From the NCBI RefSeq assembly GCF_010509575.1, contig NZ_CP048437.1, positions 2,852,001 to 2,916,000 of the forward strand: a stretch of 64,000 nt of DNA, given 5' to 3'. Position numbers and translations under genes: made by a program. Of the stretch, positions 50,414 to 59,310 are shown piece after piece (within the stretch, counting starts at the first letter, position 1; every line of letters begins with the position of its first letter). The DNA is from Faecalibacterium duncaniae (GTDB lineage Bacteria; Bacillota; Clostridia; Oscillospirales; Ruminococcaceae). The notes below the pieces were generated by a model. That model was given only the letters and a program-made list of their open reading frames with translations. It did not search any database and was not told where the DNA came from.

Positions 50414-51795
50414 TTTCGTTTCAGGTACGCTTGTGTCTCCCGGACCACCACTCCCGAAAGCCCCACCACGCCCACAAGATTGGGCAGCATCATCAGGCCG
50501 TTGAAGGTATCGGAGAGCGCCCAGGCCAGATCCAGCTTCATCACAGCACCCACCAGCACCATAGCCGCAAACACCAGTTTATATCCTGCGGCGGCACACT
50601 CCCCCAGCAAATACACCACTGCCCGGGTGCCGTAATGGCTCCACCCCAGCGTAGTGGAATAGGCGAACAACAGGACCGACACCGCGATGAACTGCGGCCC
50701 GAACGCCCCAAACACCGTGGAAAAGGCCTGCCCCACCAGTGCGGAGCCTTCCACGCCGGTCAGGGCCGCACCGGTGTCCAGATCCACAAGGCCGCTGGTG
50801 AGTACCACAAGGGCCGTGAGGGTGCAGACCACCATGGTATCTGCAAACACCTCGAACATGCCCCACATTCCCTGCTGGACAGGCTCCTCCACGTTGGCCG
50901 CGCAGTGCACCAGCACCGACGCGCCCAGTCCTGCTTCGTTGGAAAAGGCTCCCCGCTTGAATCCCCAGCTGATGGCCCGGGCCATGCCGTAACCCAGCAC
51001 CCCGCCCCCGGCGGCCTGCAAGCCAAACGCCCCCCGGAAGATGGCCGCGAATGCCGCTGGGACAGCCGCCCAATGGACACAGACCACGGTCAGCGCCCCG
51101 AACAGGTAGAACAGGGCCATGAGCGGGACGATGGCCTCCGTGACTGCGGCCACCCGCTTCAGCCCGCCCAGTATGACCCGCCCGGTGAGCAGGGCCAGTA
51201 CAATGCCCGTTGCCACCGGCGGCACCCGGAACACCGCCTGCAGATTGCCCGCAATGGAGTTGATCTGGCTCATATTCCCCATGCCGAAACTGGCCAGCAC
51301 GCAAAAGCAGGCAAACAGCACCGCCAGTGCCCGGCCAAAGCCGCCGCCCAGCCCCTCGGCCAGATAGTACATGGGCCCGCCGCACCATCTTCCGGCGGCA
51401 TCCCGGCGGCGGTAGCAGATGCCCAGCACGTTCTCGGCATAACTGGTCATCATCCCCAGCAGGGCCATGCCCCACATCCAGAACACAGCCCCCGGCCCGC
51501 CTGCCAGAATGGCTGCCGCCACACCCACGATGTTGCCGGTGCCGATGGTCGCCGCCAGCGCCGTGCAAAGGCTCTGGAACTGGCTGATGGCTTCATCGTC
51601 CGTGTGGGCGGTCACATTCCGGTCCAGGAAGATGGCCCCGATGGTGTGCCGCATCCAGTACCCGAAATACCGCAGCTGGAAAAAACCGGTGCGCACTGTC
51701 AGCAGGCAGCCGGTGCCAAACAGCAGCGCCAGCCCCACCGGCCCCCATACCACACCGCCGACCACCGCGTTCACCCGCGCCAAGCTCTCCCACAT
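50410..51795 (-). CDS. Sodium:alanine symporter (AGCS family)
   Basis: 461 residues with about eleven membrane helices. TVRTGFFQLRYFGYW, the family signature ALAATIGTGNIVGVAAAI with GPGAVFWMW, and ISWGFKRGAFSNEAGLGASV are all typical of the AGCS group, which imports alanine or glycine with sodium. ATG 51795 is preferred to the TTG two codons upstream. A 13-bp perfect hairpin occupies the leader and contains the ribosome site. Confidence 0.94.
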   Translation of the reverse strand: MWESLARVNAVVGGVVWGPVGLALLFGTGCLLTVRTGFFQLRYFGYWMRHTIGAIFLDRNVTAHTDDEAISQFQSLCTALAATIGTGNIVGVAAAILAGGPGAVFWMWGMALLGMMTSYAENVLGICYRRRDAAGRWCGGPMYYLAEGLGGGFGRALAVLFACFCVLASFGMGNMSQINSIAGNLQAVFRVPPVATGIVLALLTGRVILGGLKRVAAVTEAIVPLMALFYLFGALTVVCVHWAAVPAAFAAIFRGAFGLQAAGGGVLGYGMARAISWGFKRGAFSNEAGLGASVLVHCAANVEEPVQQGMWGMFEVFADTMVVCTLTALVVLTSGLVDLDTGAALTGVEGSALVGQAFSTVFGAFGPQFIAVSVLLFAYSTTLGWSHYGTRAVVYLLGECAAAGYKLVFAAMVLVGAVMKLDLAWALSDTFNGLMMLPNLVGVVGLSGVVVRETQAYLKRK

Positions 51796-51800
51796 ACACA

Positions 51801-51839
51801 AACGCCCCCTGTGCTCTACTGTATGGCACAGGGGGCGTT
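51801..51839. promoter_or_regulatory. Hairpin hiding the symporter ribosome site
   Basis: AACGCCCCCTGTG (51801-51813) pairs perfectly with CACAGGGGGCGTT (51827-51839). In the symporter mRNA the GGGGG Shine-Dalgarno lies in the 3' arm, ending seven or so bases before the ATG. On the plus strand the hairpin is followed by TTTTC and could act as a terminator. Confidence 0.65.
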
Positions 51840-51919
51840 TTCATGCCCGGGCAGCGGTTTCTGTATAAAAAAGCGCATCCCGGCCCACCCTGTTCCAAAA
51901 CGGAACGGAGGAACACGGG

Positions 51920-52831
51920 ATGCACAAGAACGGTTGGAGGCCCTTTTGGGCGGCTTTGGGGGCGGCACTTCTGGTGCTTCTGCCGCTGGTGGGCGGCACA
52001 GTCCTGCTCACCCGGCAGATGGTGCGCACCCGCATCCAGACCGCCCAGCCCCAGAGCGGGGTGCCCATCCAGCTGCCCCGGGCCGAGCACCGGATGACCC
52101 TGCTTCTCTGCACCGCCGGGGAGCAGCCGGGCTTTTTGCTGGTCTACCTGAACGCCGCCCAGAACAGTCTGAACCTGCTGGCCGTGCCGGGGGAGCTGAC
52201 GGTTCCCTTCAACGGAGAGACTGCCAGCCTTGCCCACTGCTACGGAGCGGCGGGGCCCGCCCGGTGCCGTCAGGCACTTCTGGAGGTGCTGGGCCTGCCG
52301 GAGGATATGTTTTATCTGGCGCTGTCCCCCGCCGTGCTGGAAAAGACCGCTTCCCGTTACGGGCCGGTGCGGGTGGGGTTTTCGGGGGCATTGACTGCCG
52401 ATGAGCTGGCCGAAACCGGGCTTTCCGCCGCCGTGCAGAGCATTTCAGCCAAGGAGGCCCACGCTCTGCTCTCCGGCTGGGATGCGGAGGGCACCCTGCC
52501 GCCTGCCCGCCGGGCCGCTGCCCGGGCGGCAGTGTGGGAAGCCTTTTTCCGGCAGGACCTCGCCCTGCTGCCCGCCACCCTGCCGGATGCCCTGCGGGCC
52601 AGCAGCGCGGCCCTGCTCACCGACTTTGCGGCGCAGGATTACACCCTGCTGGGCACGGTCCTGGAGTTTCTGGCCAACAACAGCGCCCTCCCCCACGCCG
52701 AGGCCCTGCCCGGGGCGTGGGATGCAAAAGCGGGCACTTACACGGTCACAGACGCTTCCCAGGCGGCGGTGCAGACCTTCCTCAGCGTTTCGCCCGCCTC
52801 GGGGAATGATGCCTCGCTCAGGGAGCCATAA
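51920..52831 (+). CDS. LCP-like membrane-anchored protein
   Basis: 303 residues. One membrane anchor (FWAALGAALLVLLPLVGGTVLL) and an external domain whose order LNLLAVPGELTVPFNG, SLAHCYGAAGPARCRQALLEVLG resembles LytR-CpsA-Psr proteins, which attach polymers to peptidoglycan. The usual arginine and aspartate residues are not obvious, so it may be a divergent or inactive member. GGAGG lies before the ATG. Its last 94 bases overlap the opposite-strand MocR gene. Confidence 0.65.
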   Translation: MHKNGWRPFWAALGAALLVLLPLVGGTVLLTRQMVRTRIQTAQPQSGVPIQLPRAEHRMTLLLCTAGEQPGFLLVYLNAAQNSLNLLAVPGELTVPFNGETASLAHCYGAAGPARCRQALLEVLGLPEDMFYLALSPAVLEKTASRYGPVRVGFSGALTADELAETGLSAAVQSISAKEAHALLSGWDAEGTLPPARRAAARAAVWEAFFRQDLALLPATLPDALRASSAALLTDFAAQDYTLLGTVLEFLANNSALPHAEALPGAWDAKAGTYTVTDASQAAVQTFLSVSPASGNDASLREP

Positions 52832-54177
52832 CCCAGCACAAACGTACCGGAAAAATCCTGTTCCCCGCCGGTCAGGTCATAATCGCTCAGCAGACTCAGG
52901 GCCACGCCCTGCGCCTTTGCGGCGGCGTGAAGGGCGGCATCCGGCGGGGCATTTTTCAGCCTTGCCAACAGATGCAGGCCGGTGTGCAGGCCAGTCAGGG
53001 TCAGCTCATCCGGCGCAAAAGCAGCGCGCAGAGAGGCAGCCAGAGCATCCCGCCGGGCCTTGTAGGCCACGCGCTCCCGGGCAAGATGCCGGGTAAAGTA
53101 GCCCTCGCGGATGAAGCGGGCCAGGGTCTGCTGCTCAAACCGGCTGACGGTGCCGGAATAGATCCGGTACTTTGCCCGCCAGGCGGGCAGCAGCTGCCGG
53201 GGCAGCACCATGTAAGCGATGCGGATGCCGGGGGCCAGACTGCGAGAGCAGGTGGAAAGGTAGACCACCGGGCCGTCGGCCCCGGCCATGCCCTGCAGGC
53301 TGGGCAGGGGGCGGGTATCAAAGCGGAACTCCGAATCGTAATCGTCCTCTATGATATACCGCTGGCCCGGGCAACGGGAGGCCCAGTGGAGCAGCTCCGT
53401 GCGGCGGCCCGCCGGCATGGTCACGCCCGTGGGGAACTGGTGGCTGGGCGTGACATAGCACACCGCCGCGCCCGAGCCGGACAATGCCTCAACAGAAAGG
53501 CCGTCCGCATCCACAGGCAGGCAGCAGCACGCCACGCCGTTGTTTTCCAGCACCTGCTTCGCGCGCTGGTAGCCGGGGTTTTCCACCGCCGTTTTGCCGG
53601 GCAGGAGCGGGGCCAGCAGGCTCAGCAGATACTCCATACCGGCACCCACCACCACCTGCTCGGCGGTGCACCGCACGCCCCGGTATTCCTCCAGATAGTC
53701 CGCCAGCGCCTGCCGCAGTTCCACATCCCCCTGCGCATCGCCATGGGTCAGCAGCTGGGGCGAGGAATAGAGCAGCTCTTTCTGCAGCCGGGCCCAGGTG
53801 CGGAACGGGAACAGCCCCGGGTCCACGCCCCGGGTGGACAGATCGAACCGGACGGGCGGCTCAGCCGCTTCCGGCTGCGGAGCGGCAGATACTGGGGGCG
53901 GCACTTCCTCGGGCCGGGTGGGCAGGGCAAGATATTCCTGTACATAAAAGCCGCTGCGCTCCCGCGGCTCCATGTAGCCCTCGGTCGCCAGGATCTGATA
54001 TGCCGCGTCCACCGTGTTGACAGAAACCGACAGCTCTGCCGCCAGCCGCCGCTTGCCGGGCATCCGGGTGCCCGCCGGAATGGCCCCGCTGCGCATCTCG
54101 GCGGCAAGGCTCTCATAGAGCTGCTCGTACAGCGGCACCCCGCTGGCGGCATCCAGTGCAGTTGTCAGATGAAACAT
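52738..54177 (-). CDS. MocR/GntR-family PLP-dependent regulator (PdxR-like)
   Basis: 479 residues. An N-terminal GntR winged helix (LYEQLYESLAAEMRSGAIPAG, LSVSVNTVDAAYQILATEGY) is joined to an aminotransferase-like domain with the PLP lysine region YLSTCSRSLAPGIRIAYMVLP (lysine replaced by arginine/serine context; the exact lysine is unclear) and YVTPSHQFPTGVTM, IIEDDYDSEF. Such proteins sense PLP and control vitamin B6 genes. It faces an ECF transporter gene across a 218-base gap. ATG 54177 follows GGGGAGGGG. Confidence 0.88.
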   Translation of the reverse strand: MFHLTTALDAASGVPLYEQLYESLAAEMRSGAIPAGTRMPGKRRLAAELSVSVNTVDAAYQILATEGYMEPRERSGFYVQEYLALPTRPEEVPPPVSAAPQPEAAEPPVRFDLSTRGVDPGLFPFRTWARLQKELLYSSPQLLTHGDAQGDVELRQALADYLEEYRGVRCTAEQVVVGAGMEYLLSLLAPLLPGKTAVENPGYQRAKQVLENNGVACCCLPVDADGLSVEALSGSGAAVCYVTPSHQFPTGVTMPAGRRTELLHWASRCPGQRYIIEDDYDSEFRFDTRPLPSLQGMAGADGPVVYLSTCSRSLAPGIRIAYMVLPRQLLPAWRAKYRIYSGTVSRFEQQTLARFIREGYFTRHLARERVAYKARRDALAASLRAAFAPDELTLTGLHTGLHLLARLKNAPPDAALHAAAKAQGVALSLLSDYDLTGGEQDFSGTFVLGYGSLSEASFPEAGETLRKVCTAAWEASVTV

Positions 54178-54210
54178 AAGACCCCTCCCCTTTTTGGGTG
54201 CTTTGCCGAA

Positions 54211-54320
54211 CTGACCCCATAAAAAAACTTTATTCTGGGTATTTTCATGGTGCCAGTTTCGCGTATAATAGGAGCATACCAACCACACACCCAAATGTCA
54301 AGTAGTTTTATGGGTAAGTG
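54211..54320. promoter_or_regulatory. Divergent MocR/ECF control region
   Basis: Minus-strand promoter TTGACA (54296-54301), 17 bp, TATGCT (54273-54278) serves the MocR gene. A plus-strand TATAAT (54264-54269) lacks a good -35. CCCATAAA-type half sites occur at about 54215 (CCCCATAAAAAA), 54230 (TTTATTCTGGGT) and 54306 (TTTTATGGGT), candidates for MocR binding. Confidence 0.6.
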
Positions 54321-54395
54321 GCTTTGAAACGGGCGAACGATCCTGCAGAGCAGGATAGAGGGGGTTCGCCCCGAAAAAATTTGGAGGGAAAAATC

Positions 54396-55049
54396 ATGTC
54401 TACAACTGCAATGTGGCTGCTGCTGGCTGTGGTGATCGTTGTCATCCTGTTCGGCAGTGTGCTGTACAAACGCACCTTTACCACCAAGGAGCTGGCCCTG
54501 ACCGGCGTTATGGCCGCGCTGAGCCTGGTGGCATACCTGTTTTTCCGTGTGCCGTTCTACGGCGGCTCCTCGTTCCATCTGGGCAACACCTTCACCGCCC
54601 TGACCGCCCTGCTGCTGGACGGCGTTTCCGGCGGCCTGGCCGGCGCAATCGGTCTGGCTCTGGCCGATATCCTGGCCGGTGACCCGGGCTATGCCGTGAC
54701 CACCTTTGTGCTGAAGTTCATCATCGGCATCACCTGCGGTGCCGTGGCCCACAAGGTGTTCAAGCTGCGCGATCTCGACCGCCACAGCAAGGGCTACCTG
54801 CTCAAGGTCATCGTGGCAGGCGGCTCCGGCCTGCTGCTGAACGTCATCACCGACCCGTTCCTGGGCTATTTCCGCAACATTTACATCTTTGGCCAGGAGT
54901 ACACCGTGGCACAGGCCCTGTCCAAGATCGCCGGTGGTGTCACCTTTGTCAACAGCGTAGCCTCCACCATCTGCGTGGTCATCCTGTATCTGGCCCTGCG
55001 CCCGGCTCTGGAGCGCGCCGGTCTGCTGCCCAAGGGCGAAAAAAAGTAA
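54396..55049 (+). CDS. ECF transporter S component, probably for vitamin B6
   Basis: 217 residues with six membrane helices. ELALTGVMAALSLVAYLFFRVPF, SSFHLGNTFTALTALLLDGV and GGLAGAIGLALADIL follow the S-component pattern. It binds a vitamin and works with a shared energizing module (EcfA-EcfT) encoded elsewhere. Assignment to pyridoxine (PdxU2-like) rests on the divergent MocR regulator and is inference. GGAGGG precedes the ATG. Confidence 0.75.
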   Translation: MSTTAMWLLLAVVIVVILFGSVLYKRTFTTKELALTGVMAALSLVAYLFFRVPFYGGSSFHLGNTFTALTALLLDGVSGGLAGAIGLALADILAGDPGYAVTTFVLKFIIGITCGAVAHKVFKLRDLDRHSKGYLLKVIVAGGSGLLLNVITDPFLGYFRNIYIFGQEYTVAQALSKIAGGVTFVNSVASTICVVILYLALRPALERAGLLPKGEKK

Positions 55050-55110
55050 GCCTCTCATCTCTTTCTGACGCATATATGGAAAGCCCCCGGCCTGTATCCT
55101 CAACATGATA

Positions 55111-55260
55111 TGCTACCCCTGGAGTAGACAGAGTAAAAAGAAAACTCTGCGTACTCTGGGGGTATTTTCATGTCAGGCAAGAACAATCACGATACAGCGG
55201 AAGTAAAATATCAAAAGAATGTCCCGTGTTGGACGCTGCAAGCTCACGTCCGTGCCATGA
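55111..55260 (+). mobile_element. Remnant of an IS3-family insertion sequence
   Basis: CTACCCCTGGAGTAGACAGAG resembles an IS3-type end, and an ATG at 55170 starts MSGKNNHDTAEVKY, similar to OrfA transposase starts; a frameshift then gives the DAASSR-like continuation in another frame before it breaks off. The 350-base gap 55050-55399 otherwise holds only the terminator at 55294. Confidence 0.45.
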
Positions 55261-55293
55261 ATCGAGCGTCCTAACGCCGATTTGCACAAAAAA

Positions 55294-55321
55294 TTCGCCG
55301 TTCCCTTGTGGAAACGGCGAA
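55294..55321 (-). terminator. Terminator of the cyclophilin gene
   Basis: TTCGCCGTT pairs with AACGGCGAA; the minus strand continues TTTTTTGTGC. Confidence 0.8.
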
Positions 55322-55399
55322 CAAAAATCTTATATTATTTTTTTGTCTCCTTGACGGGGCACTTCATGGGCAGGCGATGTGGGACAGAAGCGCAGAAGA

Positions 55400-55876
55400 T
55401 CAGCCCTCGATGAGCTCAACTGTCTTCATCTTGACGGGGGTGGTGGGCTTATCGTTCCAGTCGGTGCGGACGGAAGCGATCTTATCCACGACCTCCATTC
55501 CAGCAACGACCTTGCCGAAAGCGGCATACTGGCCGTCCAGATGGGGAGCGTCCTTGTGCATGATGAAGAACTGGCTGCCGGCGCTGTTGGGGTTCATGCT
55601 GCGGGCCATGCTGATCACGCCGCGGGTATGCTTGATGGGGTTGTTCACACCGTTTGCAGCGAACTCGCCCTTGATGTTCCAGCCCGGGCCGCCGGTGCCG
55701 TTGCCCAGCGGGCAGCCGCCCTGGATCATAAAGCCGGGGATGACACGGTGGAAGGTCAGGCCGTTATAGAAGCCCTCGCTGACCAGCTTCTTGAAATTCT
55801 CACAGGTGATGGGGGCGACTTCCTCATTCAGCTCAATGTCGATGATGCCGCCGTCTTCCATAGTAATGCGAACCAT
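55400..55876 (-). CDS. Cyclophilin-type peptidyl-prolyl isomerase
   Basis: 158 residues, a small cytosolic cyclophilin. The active-site arginine and phenylalanine are in [15 protein letters not shown], with [16 protein letters not shown] and [15 protein letters not shown] behind it. It speeds proline isomerisation in folding proteins. AAGGAG lies 12 bases before the ATG. Monocistronic. Confidence 0.95.
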   Translation of the reverse strand: MVRITMEDGGIIDIELNEEVAPITCENFKKLVSEGFYNGLTFHRVIPGFMIQGGCPLGNGTGGPGWNIKGEFAANGVNNPIKHTRGVISMARSMNPNSAGSQFFIMHKDAPHLDGQYAAFGKVVAGMEVVDKIASVRTDWNDKPTTPVKMKTVELIEG

Positions 55877-56038
55877 AACGCTACAATACTCCTTTTGTGT
55901 TGACCCCGCAGCGGGGGTGTGTGGGGCAGAAATGTCTGCCCGGATATCCCTTATAGTATACCATAGGTTTTGCGGGTTTCAACCACGCAGATGCAACCTT
56001 TTTGTAAATTCGTCAAAGTTCCGGGGCCGGGAGCCTGC

Positions 56039-57103
56039 TTATTCCATCTTCATCCGCTTTGTGATGAGTTGGCCGTTCTGTACTGTGCCGTCCGAGATAT
56101 AATACTTCCACTCGGTCGATCCATCCGACATCAGGTACTCCACAGCAAACACCTGCCCAGCCTGGATTTTTACAGGGTAGTTGTCGGCTGGCAGAATCTC
56201 ACGGGGTGTCGGCAGATTCTTGAAGTCCTCGTATGCGTCTTCCAACCGCCAGAACTTTCGGATCTTGTAGCCCTTTACCATCGAAATATCCTGCTCACCG
56301 AAATAGGATGCTGTGTAGGTCTTTCCGTTGACTTCCAGCGCGTCGATCCGTTCCGGTTCCTGCGTCAGATCTTTGGTATGGAGATGTTCCCCATAGTTCT
56401 CGCTCAACTGTTTTGCCATGCGAAAGTCCGAGTTCCGATACTCCGACTCCACAACATGTGTACTTCCATAGATCCCCATGATATCGGTGCGGCGTACCGC
56501 TTCCAGCTCCTGATAGCTGCGCCGGAAGTTCTCCACCATCCGATCCTCCCGGTATCGGACCGAAGACGCTTCATCCGTCGCCTTGATCTCATAGTACCGT
56601 TTGCCCTGTTCCATGTTTTCCTGCGCACGCCGGTACTCTTCGCTGTCCTTCTGCCCATTGGCTTCCAGATAGGCCAGATACCGCGGCCCGGTGCTTTCCC
56701 AGGTATGGCCCACGTCGGTGCCGTGGAACACGGTTTCCGGGTACTGCTCCTTGATCTGTTTCAGAAAATTCTTCTCGACCTCGGTGCCGCCTTCTGTGCC
56801 TCCCCAGTCCTTGAACTGCAGATCCAGCAATTCATCATCGTCGGCCTGCATCCACAGGTTCAGAAATTGTGCATCCGTATACGGGAATTCCACAAACAGA
56901 TCCCGCATTCCTTTTTCGTAATACTCGCCCCAGATGGAAAGTTCCTTGTCGAGAATGCTCTGCTTGCTGTGTTCTTCTCCGTAGAGATAGATTTCGCCCT
57001 TCGGCCCGTTTTTTACATAACTCCAGAACAGCCCCACCAGCAGGGTCACAATTAGCACGATGGCCGCATATTTCCAGCGTCCGGTCTTTGTTTCCGTTTT
57101 CAT
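56039..57103 (-). CDS. Membrane-anchored protein of possible ChaN/TraB-like fold
   Basis: 354 residues with one N-terminal membrane helix (AAIVLIVTLLVGLFWSYV) and an external domain. IYLYGEEHSKQSILDKELS, YYEKGMRDLFVEFPY and the later MGIYGSTHVVES resemble the glutamate- and histidine-based motifs (GE.H, G..H) of the ChaN/TraB/EreA superfamily. I am not sure of this. ATG 57103 overlaps the previous stop (ATGA) and follows AGAGG, so it belongs to the DNA-repair-like operon. Confidence 0.55.
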   Translation of the reverse strand: MKTETKTGRWKYAAIVLIVTLLVGLFWSYVKNGPKGEIYLYGEEHSKQSILDKELSIWGEYYEKGMRDLFVEFPYTDAQFLNLWMQADDDELLDLQFKDWGGTEGGTEVEKNFLKQIKEQYPETVFHGTDVGHTWESTGPRYLAYLEANGQKDSEEYRRAQENMEQGKRYYEIKATDEASSVRYREDRMVENFRRSYQELEAVRRTDIMGIYGSTHVVESEYRNSDFRMAKQLSENYGEHLHTKDLTQEPERIDALEVNGKTYTASYFGEQDISMVKGYKIRKFWRLEDAYEDFKNLPTPREILPADNYPVKIQAGQVFAVEYLMSDGSTEWKYYISDGTVQNGQLITKRMKME

Positions 57104-57894
57104 TTCAATTCCTCTTTCATTTCGGTCATATCCGCCCAAAAGCGTTTGGGGCAGTGGGTCATACGGCCCTTTTCGTTGTGGCGGGCCTTGATCTCCAGCG
57201 TTTTGTAGAACTGCCGCCAGAGCTCCTGAAACTGCTGCTCCTTTTCATCAGGTGGGGGCAGGGTGAGGGGTTCGGCCAGCTCCATGAGCTGAGCCTTGTG
57301 GTTCTGGTACAGCAGCACCGCCTGATGGACAGCATCATAGATCAGGAAGTTCTCCTCCGGGAAGCGGGCACAGAAATGCCCGCGCAGGAGGGGTAGGATA
57401 TAGTTTTTGGGGTGGATGACTGCACCCAGCATCCCATCGTGCTCCTGAAAACGGACAAAGCCCTGAAACTTGTCCACTTCCCAGTCCAGGCTCTGCTTCA
57501 TCTGGTAGAGCGGAGCCACCTCCGGGTGACCCCGCCGCTTGACGGTGCCTGGCCCCAGCGCAAAGGCCAGATGCAGAAATCGGATGATCCGCAGCTCCTT
57601 ATCCTCCCAGCCCGAGAGAAAATCCCGGGTGACGAGGAATTCCGTCTCTTCGCCCAGCTTGGCGCGGAAGCTGGCAAAGACCCGCCGGGCCTTTGCGCGG
57701 TCAGTGGGGATCTCCTTCACAGGGTAGAGGGTAGCCGTCTCCCGCTCCGGAGTCCAGATCGCGAAGGGCAGCTCATGCTGGGCAAAGCTCTCAAACACAC
57801 AGCAGAGAAAGCCCTCGAAGCTGCCATCATAGAGGTAGACCACGTCGGCATCGTGGAGCTTCCGGGCAGGGCTTACAGGGCTCTGGCCAGACAT
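57100..57894 (-). CDS. TIGR03915/DUF4130 DNA-metabolism protein
   Basis: 264 residues. VVYLYDGSFEGFLCCVFESF at the start and the later DRDFL-like, PHPKNYILPLLRGHFCARFP and WLIYDAVHQ-like stretches (here FLIYDAVHQAVLLYQ) place it in the DUF4130 family, predicted to act with the radical-SAM protein upstream in DNA modification or repair. The C-terminal HCPKRFWADMTEMK is typical. It overlaps the radical-SAM gene by 22 bases. Confidence 0.85.
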   Translation of the reverse strand: MSGQSPVSPARKLHDADVVYLYDGSFEGFLCCVFESFAQHELPFAIWTPERETATLYPVKEIPTDRAKARRVFASFRAKLGEETEFLVTRDFLSGWEDKELRIIRFLHLAFALGPGTVKRRGHPEVAPLYQMKQSLDWEVDKFQGFVRFQEHDGMLGAVIHPKNYILPLLRGHFCARFPEENFLIYDAVHQAVLLYQNHKAQLMELAEPLTLPPPDEKEQQFQELWRQFYKTLEIKARHNEKGRMTHCPKRFWADMTEMKEELK

Positions 57895-59231
57895 TGCACT
57901 GCCTCCTCCCGCACCATTTTCTGGGCTGTGCGGGGCGGCACGCCCTGCTCCACCAGCCGATCCACGGCGGGCGGGCTGAACATGCTCAGCTGCTCCACCC
58001 CGCCGCTGAATACGTTGGGGTCGATGAGCGCCCGGGTGATGCGCTCCCGCCCGGCGCTGCCGCGGCCCGGGTGCGCCCCCGCAAAGCCCCGGCAGGTGAT
58101 GAAATACTGTGCCCGCTTGAGCACCACGCCCATCCGCTTGAGCTCGTCCAGCCCCAGCGCGGCCTGTTTGCGGGCGTGCCAGATGCGCCGGGCGCTCTTG
58201 GGGCCGATACCCGGCACCCGCAGCAGCATCTCAAAGGGGGCGCGGTTCACGTCCACCGGGAACAGCCCGTAATGCTGCACCGCCCAGTTGCACTTGGGGT
58301 CCAGATAGGGGTTGAAGTTGGGGTTGTCCCTGTCCAGAAGTTCCTCTGCCTTGAACTCGTAAAAGCGGAGCAGCCAGTCTGCCTGATAGAGCCGATGCTC
58401 CCGCAGCAGCGGCGGCTTGGTGTCCAGCGCGGGCAGGCGGGTGTCCTCGGTCACAGGGATGTAGGCGGAGTAAAATACCCGTTTCAGGTGATACTTATTA
58501 TATAATCCTTCCGTTAATTGCAGGATGTGATAATCCGTTTCCGGGGAAGCACCCACGATCATCTGGGTGCTCTGGCCCGCCGGGGCAAATCTGGGGGCCT
58601 TGCGGTAGAGCGCCACCTCTTCCCGGTTGGCGGCCCCCTCCACCGCGATCTGCTTCATGGGCCGGAAAATGGAGTGCCGCCCTTTGTCCGGAGCCAGCAG
58701 GTTCAGGCTGCGCTCACTGGGCAGCTCAATGTTCACACTCAGGCGGTCGGCCAGAAAGCCCAGCTGTTCCAGCAGCTCCGGGCTGGTGCCGGGAATGGCC
58801 TTGGCGTGGATGTAGCCGCCGAAACGGTACTCCCCCCGCAGCAGGCGCAGAACCGCCAGCATCCGCTCGGTGGTATAGTCCGGGCTCACCAGCACGGCAC
58901 TGGAAAGGAACAGACCCTCGATGTAGTTGCGGCGGTAGAATTCAATGGTCAGCTCGGCCAGCTCCCGGGGGGTGAAGGTGGCCCGGGGCACATCGTTGGA
59001 CTTGCGGTTGACGCAGTAGCTGCAATCGAAGGAGCAGCAGTTGGTCATCAGCACCTTCAGCAGGCTGACACAGCGGCCATCGGCAGTAAAGGCGTGGCAG
59101 CATCCCGGGGCGTAACAGCTGCCGACCCCGCCCGCTCCTGCTGCCCTGGAAGCACCGCTGGAGGTACAGGCCACATCATATTTTGCGCTGTCCGCCAGGA
59201 TCGTCAGCTTATCCATCAGGCTCTGTTCCAT
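57873..59231 (-). CDS. TIGR03916-type DNA-modification/repair radical-SAM protein
   Basis: 452 residues. The radical-SAM iron-sulfur cysteines are in NCCSFDCSYCVNRK (CxxxCxxC, near residue 70); an additional cysteine group lies before it (GSCYAPGCCHAF). The C-terminal part has a helix-hairpin-helix DNA-binding segment (LLRVPGIGPKSARRIWHARK). The family is predicted, not proven, to act on DNA. ATG 59231 follows GGAGG; the longer frame has no site. First gene of a three-gene operon. Confidence 0.88.
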   Translation of the reverse strand: MEQSLMDKLTILADSAKYDVACTSSGASRAAGAGGVGSCYAPGCCHAFTADGRCVSLLKVLMTNCCSFDCSYCVNRKSNDVPRATFTPRELAELTIEFYRRNYIEGLFLSSAVLVSPDYTTERMLAVLRLLRGEYRFGGYIHAKAIPGTSPELLEQLGFLADRLSVNIELPSERSLNLLAPDKGRHSIFRPMKQIAVEGAANREEVALYRKAPRFAPAGQSTQMIVGASPETDYHILQLTEGLYNKYHLKRVFYSAYIPVTEDTRLPALDTKPPLLREHRLYQADWLLRFYEFKAEELLDRDNPNFNPYLDPKCNWAVQHYGLFPVDVNRAPFEMLLRVPGIGPKSARRIWHARKQAALGLDELKRMGVVLKRAQYFITCRGFAGAHPGRGSAGRERITRALIDPNVFSGGVEQLSMFSPPAVDRLVEQGVPPRTAQKMVREEAVQCLARAL

Positions 59232-59257
59232 GGGACACCTCCAAAAAATGGGGATAA

Positions 59258-59289
59258 AAAAGAAAGCCATACTGGATGGCTTTTCTTTT
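59258..59289. terminator. Terminator upstream of the radical-SAM operon
   Basis: AAAAGAAAGCCAT pairs with ATGGCTTTTCTTTT, ending the S24 repressor gene on the minus strand. Confidence 0.7.
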
Positions 59290-59310
59290 TCAGGCGCTGG
59301 TGGGGCGTTT

